This document shows positions 59,629 to 64,000 of a stretch of DNA of 64,000 nt, piece by piece. The DNA is from Streptomyces sp. NBC_01288 (GTDB taxonomy: Bacteria > Actinomycetota > Actinomycetes > Streptomycetales > Streptomycetaceae). Position numbers and translations under genes: made by a program. The notes under the pieces are model-generated. The model was not told where the DNA came from. It saw only the letters and a list, made by a program, of their open reading frames with translations, and made no database searches. Location of the stretch: NCBI RefSeq assembly GCF_035982055.1, contig NZ_CP108427.1, forward strand, positions 7,005,001 through 7,069,000, in the 5' to 3' direction. Positions within the stretch are counted from its first letter, which is position 1, and each line of letters begins with the position of its first letter.

Positions 59629-59642
59629 GAACGGTCAGTCAA
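59629..59642. promoter_or_regulatory. Second TetR-type site upstream of tetR
   Basis: GAACGGTCAGTCAA; on the minus strand TTGACTGACCGTTC, sharing TTGAC-GA-CG with the SDR operator at 58966-58982. It ends 24-37 bp upstream of the tetR start, fitting autoregulation. Confidence 0.5.
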
Positions 59643-59675
59643 GAATTCCTGTCTACGCACCTAGGAGCGCGCCGG

Positions 59676-60815
59676 TCACGCGAACTCCGGGATCAGCTCG
59701 CCCACCCGCCGGATGCTGTCCATCACCCGCTCGTGCGGGATCGCCCCCACCTGCTGGAAACACATCAGTCGGTCGATGCCCGCGTCCGCGTACGCCCGCA
59801 GCTTCTTGCGGCAGGTGTCGGGGCTGCCGACGATCAGGGAGTCCTGCGCCATCAGCGCCTCGAACAGCTCGTCCTCGGGGACGGTTTCGCCCTGGAGGAT
59901 GCGGCCGATGGCGAGTTGGGCCGCGTTGGGGGGCGTGTCGACCTCGTCGCGCAGGAACGCGCCGGTCAGGCCGCCGCCGGTCGGGTCGGCCAGGATGCCC
60001 CGCTGGATCGTCATCGTCTCGACGAACGCGTCCGCCGCCTCGAAGAAGGTCAGCGCCCGGGCCGTGTACCAGGCCGCCGCCGCTGCCGCCCCGGACCGCA
60101 GCGCCTCCTCGTCGGTCTCGGCGCAGTGCACGAACGTGAAGAACGCGATCTGGTCGTTGACGAAGGCACCGACCGGCTGTTCGCAGTCGGCTACGGCCTC
60201 CCGGTACAGCTCGACCAGTCGCGCCACCCGGGTCAGCGGCTCCCAGAGGGTCGTGCCCAGGACGCCCACCCCGCGTCGGCCCGCCTCCTCGAACGACGCC
60301 GGGCTGGAGGCCGCCTGCCACAGGGGCGGGTGCGGGTGCTGGAGGGGTGCGGGGACGAGCGGTTGGTCGCCGGCGCCCGTCCACAGCCGGGGGATCTCCT
60401 CGAAGGCCCGCTGGGTCTGGGCGCGGGCGCCCTCGGGGTCCACGCCGAACATGCGCCACTCCGGCGCCGTGGACCGGGTCAGGCCCAGCTCCACCCGGCC
60501 GCCGCTCAACTGGTCCAGCCAGGCGGCCCGTTCGGCGACCCGACGCGGGTGGTTGATCTCGGCGGGTGCCAACACCGCCGCGTGCCCGAGCCGTATCCGG
60601 GACGTGCGCTGCGACAGTGCCGCCAGCAGCAGCTCCGGCGCCGAGCTGAGGCTGAACTCCGCCGCGCCGTGGTGCTCCACCTGCCACCAGCAGTCGTACC
60701 CCAACTCGTCGGCGAGCACGGCCTGTTCGACCGCCTCCGTGATCCGCCGGTGTTCGTGGTCCTCGGTCGCCCACGGCCTGGGGTCCTGGATCTCGCTGAA
60801 CATGTCGAGCTTCAC
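59676..60815 (-). CDS. LLM-class flavin-dependent oxidoreductase (luciferase-like monooxygenase)
   Basis: 379 aa, GTG start (VKLDMFSEIQDPRPW). Bacterial luciferase fold: EAVEQAVLADELGYDCWWQVEHHG, IRLGHAAVLAPAEINHPRRVAERAAWLDQLSGGRVELGLTRS and a late GSPDTCRKKLRAYADAGIDRLMCF. Uses reduced FMN or F420 for oxidation of an unknown substrate. Not obviously linked to its neighbours. Confidence 0.92.
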   Translation of the reverse strand: MKLDMFSEIQDPRPWATEDHEHRRITEAVEQAVLADELGYDCWWQVEHHGAAEFSLSSAPELLLAALSQRTSRIRLGHAAVLAPAEINHPRRVAERAAWLDQLSGGRVELGLTRSTAPEWRMFGVDPEGARAQTQRAFEEIPRLWTGAGDQPLVPAPLQHPHPPLWQAASSPASFEEAGRRGVGVLGTTLWEPLTRVARLVELYREAVADCEQPVGAFVNDQIAFFTFVHCAETDEEALRSGAAAAAAWYTARALTFFEAADAFVETMTIQRGILADPTGGGLTGAFLRDEVDTPPNAAQLAIGRILQGETVPEDELFEALMAQDSLIVGSPDTCRKKLRAYADAGIDRLMCFQQVGAIPHERVMDSIRRVGELIPEFA

Positions 60816-60945
60816 GTGCCGAACTGCCCTTCTCTCCGGCCGACTTGTGTTGGGAAGCGCTCCCACGCGGCCGGATCAGATTGTCAGGGAAGTGTGTTAC
60901 GGGCGTGACGTCCCGCTGTGAGGCTCATGTGTAGGTGCTAGTGGT

Positions 60946-61857
60946 TCAGGAGGATCGGTCCCGCCGCAGTGACACCACCAGCAGTTCGGTGAACTGTGTC
61001 GCCGACCACGACGGCCGCCGCCCCGTCGCCGTCTGCACCTGCGCCTCGCGCTGCCGGAACACCGGGTGGTCGACGGGGACGTACGTCACGCCCTCGGTCG
61101 CGGCGCTCTGCTCTATGTCGCCGAGGTCTCCGACGAGAGCGAGGCCGCCCCCGGCACGTACGAACTCGTACTGCGGAGCGAGGCTGTCGCAGACCAGCGC
61201 CGGACGGACCGTGATCCCCTCCAACTGCGCCCCGATGTCGAAGAGTTCACGCTGACTCGTGCCCGGTGACGCCAGCGCGAGCGGGTACGCGCACAGGTCG
61301 GCGAGGCCGATGCGGTCGCGTCCGGCGAGTTCGTGACCGAGGGGGACGATCGCCGCCACCGGGACCACGACCGCGCACTCGACGCGGACGTCGTGCTGCG
61401 GGCCCATCGTGTAGGTGACGGCGACGTCGGCGAGCCCCTCGACCACACGCCGGGTCGCCTCCTGGCGGGCGACCACGTCCACGCGGAAGGCCACGTCTGG
61501 GTTGGTGCGCCGGAAGTCGGCGATCGCTCGCGGCACCAGCCGTCGCGCGAACCCCTCGGAACAGGCGACGGCGACACTGCGCGCCTCCGCGCCCCGTCCC
61601 GTCCTCAACTCCTCGACCAGCGTGGTCGATTCGGTCTCGGTGCGGCGGGCGTGGGCCAGCAGCCGCGAGCCCGCCTCGGTCAGTGTCATCCCGCGCGGAT
61701 GCCGGGCGAACAGCGGGACCCCGATGCCGGACTCCAGCTTGGCGACCTGCCTGCTGATCGCCGAGGGCGCGACGTTCAGCGCGTGCGCCGCCTCGGTCAC
61801 CGATCCGGTGCGGGCGACCTCCAGGAAGTAGGCGAGGTTCACCGGCAGAAGCTGCAT
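60946..61857 (-). CDS. LysR-family transcriptional regulator
   Basis: 303 aa. N-terminal HTH: LAYFLEVARTGSVTEAAHALNVAPSAISRQVAKLESGIGVPLFARHPRG. The C-terminal effector domain is a periplasmic-binding-like fold (VAVACSEGFARRLVPRAIADF, SLAPQYEFVRAGGGLALVGD). Divergent from the M20 peptidase gene with a 166-bp gap containing GGCAATGGTTGC, and so probably the activator of that peptidase/transporter pair. Confidence 0.92.
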   Translation of the reverse strand: MQLLPVNLAYFLEVARTGSVTEAAHALNVAPSAISRQVAKLESGIGVPLFARHPRGMTLTEAGSRLLAHARRTETESTTLVEELRTGRGAEARSVAVACSEGFARRLVPRAIADFRRTNPDVAFRVDVVARQEATRRVVEGLADVAVTYTMGPQHDVRVECAVVVPVAAIVPLGHELAGRDRIGLADLCAYPLALASPGTSQRELFDIGAQLEGITVRPALVCDSLAPQYEFVRAGGGLALVGDLGDIEQSAATEGVTYVPVDHPVFRQREAQVQTATGRRPSWSATQFTELLVVSLRRDRSS

Positions 61858-62023
61858 ACGAGGTCCCCTGTGGTCACGCCGGTGGTCGCGAAGTGCGTTG
61901 CCGAAAGTAGAACGCATCACGTCACAAACGGCAATGGTTGCGGGCCCGGATCCGCCCTACTCTGCTGGAACGACGAGAGCGCACCGCCCGCCCGACCGCC
62001 GCCCTCCCTGGAGAAATCTTCCC

Positions 62024-63427
62024 GTGATCCCTGAGAAACTGGCCCGTAAAGCCGAGGAGTTCGTTGACTCGGGCGCCTTCTTCACCGAGCTGGCCACCAT
62101 GGTCGCGTACGCCACGGAGAGTTCCCGGCCCGAGGGTCGCCTTGCCATTGAGGCATACCTCGACGAGTTCCTGACCCCCGCCCTGACCGCCCTCGGCTGC
62201 GAGGTCGCGCGCTACGACAACCCCGATCCGGCGGCCGGCCCCTTCCTGATCGGCACCCGCGTCGAGTCCCCCGACCTCCCGACCGTGCTCGTCTACGGCC
62301 ACGCGGACGTCGTCGAGGGCCAGGCCGGCCGGTGGAGTGAGGGCCGCGACCCGTGGACGCTGACCGCCGAGGGTGATCGCTGGTACGGGCGCGGCGCCGC
62401 CGACAACAAGGGCCAGCACCTGGTCAATCTGGCTGCCCTGCGTCTACTCCTCGCCGAGCAGGGCAAGTTGGGCTTCAACCTGACCTTCCTGCTGGAGTCC
62501 GGCGAGGAGATCGGCTCACCCGGTTTCGCTGAATTCGCCGCAGCACACCGGGAGTTGCTGCACGCCGACGTCCTCGTCGCCTCGGACGGGCCACGCCTGG
62601 ACGCCACGACCCCGACGCTGTTCCTCGGCGCGCGCGGCGGCCTCGGGCTTCAACTCACCGCCGATCTACGGCCGGACGCCTACCACTCCGGCAACTGGGG
62701 CGGCCTGCTGCGCAACCCCGCGACCACCCTCGCCGGCGCCGTCGCGACCCTGGTCGACGGCCACGGCCGTATCCGCGTACCGGAGTTGCTGCCGCCACCG
62801 ATCCCGCAGGAGGTCCGCGAGGCACTCGCCGGTGTCACGGTCGCGGCCTCGCCCGGTGACCCGGTACCGGACGAGGGCTGGGGCGAGCCCCAACTGACCG
62901 CCGCCGAACGGCTCTACGCCTGGAACACCCTCGAAGTCCTCGCCCTCGGCGCCGCCGACGCCGAGCGGCCGGTCAACGCGATCCCGGGCAGCGCCCGCGC
63001 GATCCTCCAACTCCGGTACGTCGTCGGCACCGATGCCGATCAGGCAGCCGCGGCCGTCGCCCGGCACCTGGCCGAGCACGGGTACCCGATGGTCGACGTC
63101 CGCGTACTCGGCAGCTTCGCCGCGAGCCGCACTCCGCTCGACGACCCGTGGGTGCGCTGGACCCGGACCACGTTGGAGGAGATCACGGGCGGTCCGATCG
63201 CCGTACTGCCCAACATCGGCGGGTCCCTCCCCAACGCCGTCTTCACCGACGTCCTCGGCCTGCCGACCCTCTGGCTGCCCCACTCCTACCCCGGCTGCCT
63301 CCAACATGCCCCTGACGAACACCTGTTGGCGCAGATCGCCCGCGAGGGCCTCGTCCTGGCGGCCGGCCTGTTCCACACGCTGGGCCGTCCACCGGCGGAC
63401 CGACCGCTCCCCGTACAACCCCGATAG
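62024..63427 (+). CDS. M20-family metallopeptidase
   Basis: 467 aa, GTG start after CTGGAG. Di-zinc M20 motifs: VLVYGHADVVEG (His and Asp), YGRGAADNKGQ (bridging Asp), LLESGEEIGSPG (catalytic Glu and metal Glu) and LWLPHSYPGCLQHAPDEH (last His). A dimerisation lid lies in the middle (GGLGLQLTADLRPDAYHSGNWGG). These enzymes cleave dipeptides, acyl-amino acids or carnosine-like amides. The transporter gene follows after 76 bp, suggesting uptake and cleavage of the same compound. Confidence 0.93.
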   Translation: MIPEKLARKAEEFVDSGAFFTELATMVAYATESSRPEGRLAIEAYLDEFLTPALTALGCEVARYDNPDPAAGPFLIGTRVESPDLPTVLVYGHADVVEGQAGRWSEGRDPWTLTAEGDRWYGRGAADNKGQHLVNLAALRLLLAEQGKLGFNLTFLLESGEEIGSPGFAEFAAAHRELLHADVLVASDGPRLDATTPTLFLGARGGLGLQLTADLRPDAYHSGNWGGLLRNPATTLAGAVATLVDGHGRIRVPELLPPPIPQEVREALAGVTVAASPGDPVPDEGWGEPQLTAAERLYAWNTLEVLALGAADAERPVNAIPGSARAILQLRYVVGTDADQAAAAVARHLAEHGYPMVDVRVLGSFAASRTPLDDPWVRWTRTTLEEITGGPIAVLPNIGGSLPNAVFTDVLGLPTLWLPHSYPGCLQHAPDEHLLAQIAREGLVLAAGLFHTLGRPPADRPLPVQPR

Positions 63428-63503
63428 CCCCGATAGCCCCCGAGTCTCGGCACCCGCGCCCCGTCCGGCACCCCCTCCCCAACTCCCGCCGGAAGGACCC
63501 CCG

Positions 63504-64000
63504 ATGACCGCTCCGTCCCCCCAGCCCATCCAGTCCACCCACCCCGACGACAGCCCGGCGCCGAGCCGCCCCACCGCACGACGTGCCATCGCGGCGGCCA
63601 CCATCGGCAACGCGCTCGAATTCTTCGACCTCGCCCTGTACGCGCTCATGGCCTCGTACATCGGCCGCACGTTCTTCCCCGGCGGCAACCCCGGCGTCCA
63701 ACTCGTGCAGGCCTACGCCGTGTTCGGCGTGACCTACCTGATCCGGCCGCTCGGCGGACTGCTGCTCGGCGCGTACGCCGACCGCAACGGCCGTAAGAAA
63801 GCACTGGTGTTGTCGATCCGGCTCATGGTGCTCGGCACGCTGCTGCTCGCGGTGATGCCCGGGTACTCGACCCTCGGGATCGCGTCGACCTTGGGGATCG
63901 TGCTCGCGCGGTTGATCCAAGGGTTCGCCGCCGGGGGCGAGTTCGGAGCGGCAACCTCCTTCCTGGTCGAGCACGACGACCGGCGCAAGAGCTTCCTCGG
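63504..64000 (+). CDS. MFS transporter of the metabolite:proton symporter (MHS) type, 3' truncated by the window edge
   Basis: First 165 residues. ATG after GGAAGGACCCCCG. RRAIAAATIGNALEFFDLALYALMASYIGRTFFP is the classic MHS first helix (G-x-x-x-E-(W/F)-(Y/F)-D), and RPLGGLLLGAYADRNGRKKAL is motif A. Members import citrate, proline, betaine, alpha-ketoglutarate or shikimate with protons. Likely co-transcribed with the M20 peptidase. Confidence 0.92.
   Translation, partial: MTAPSPQPIQSTHPDDSPAPSRPTARRAIAAATIGNALEFFDLALYALMASYIGRTFFPGGNPGVQLVQAYAVFGVTYLIRPLGGLLLGAYADRNGRKKALVLSIRLMVLGTLLLAVMPGYSTLGIASTLGIVLARLIQGFAAGGEFGAATSFLVEHDDRRKSFL

Overview
The window is high-GC actinobacterial DNA and almost certainly a Streptomyces chromosome. 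Supporting signs are the strong G/C bias at third codon positions, frequent GTG starts, XRE/DUF397 regulator pairs, rare TTA leucine codons, several copies of a Streptomyces intergenic palindrome, and a core block (recO-uppS, zur-znuBCA, glyS, chitinase, dusB, ppdK) whose order I recall from the SCO2494-SCO2525 region of S. coelicolor. No tRNA, rRNA, CRISPR array or insertion sequence was seen. The sequence is cut at both ends inside genes: a sialidase at the left and an MFS transporter at the right.

Bases 1-11.6 kb: the tail of a sialidase; a compact accessory cassette (NUDIX hydrolase, frameshifted XRE regulator, small conserved protein, radical SAM enzyme with a TTA codon, phosphotransferase-fold protein); then a minus-strand operon for an oligopeptide-type ABC transporter (binding protein, permease, permease-ATPase fusion, ATPase) ending in a dihydrodipicolinate-synthase/sialic-acid-lyase family enzyme, with a divergent GntR/FadR regulator. 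The sialidase, lyase-type enzyme and transporter look like a glycan or sialic acid utilisation cluster with the cassette inserted in it.

11.6-16.2 kb: single-gene units: a tyrosine phosphatase-like protein, a methyltransferase, an AraC regulator, a class A beta-lactamase without a normal start codon, an exported TIM-barrel-like protein and a GNAT acetyltransferase. 16.5-23.2 kb: a six-gene plus-strand operon-like block of poorly understood conserved proteins (NNMT-like methyltransferase, large helical protein, variant P-loop protein, two proteins of unknown fold, membrane-anchored protein). I recognise the first five as the SCO2525 to SCO2521 families; no function is known to me. This is the best candidate for an undescribed system. 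Two of its genes carry TTA codons.

23.2-34.2 kb: a two-component system, a VOC protein, an XRE(DUF5753)/DUF397 pair with a divergent small protein, recO, uppS, a membrane protein, the zinc uptake cluster zur-znuB-znuC-znuA with Zur boxes, and glyS. 34.2-44.3 kb: a GH18 chitinase with DasR-type repeats, an aldo/keto reductase with its TetR regulator, a serine hydrolase, two drug-efflux MFS transporters (one with a divergent regulator) and dusB.

44.3-64 kb: an LTA-synthase-like sulfatase-fold membrane enzyme with a huge low-complexity N-terminus, two carbohydrate-active enzymes with a divergent ROK repressor, ppdK, a VOC protein, an excalibur-domain protein, two SDR oxidoreductases with a TetR regulator, a luciferase-like monooxygenase, and a LysR regulator divergent from an M20 peptidase and an MHS-type transporter.
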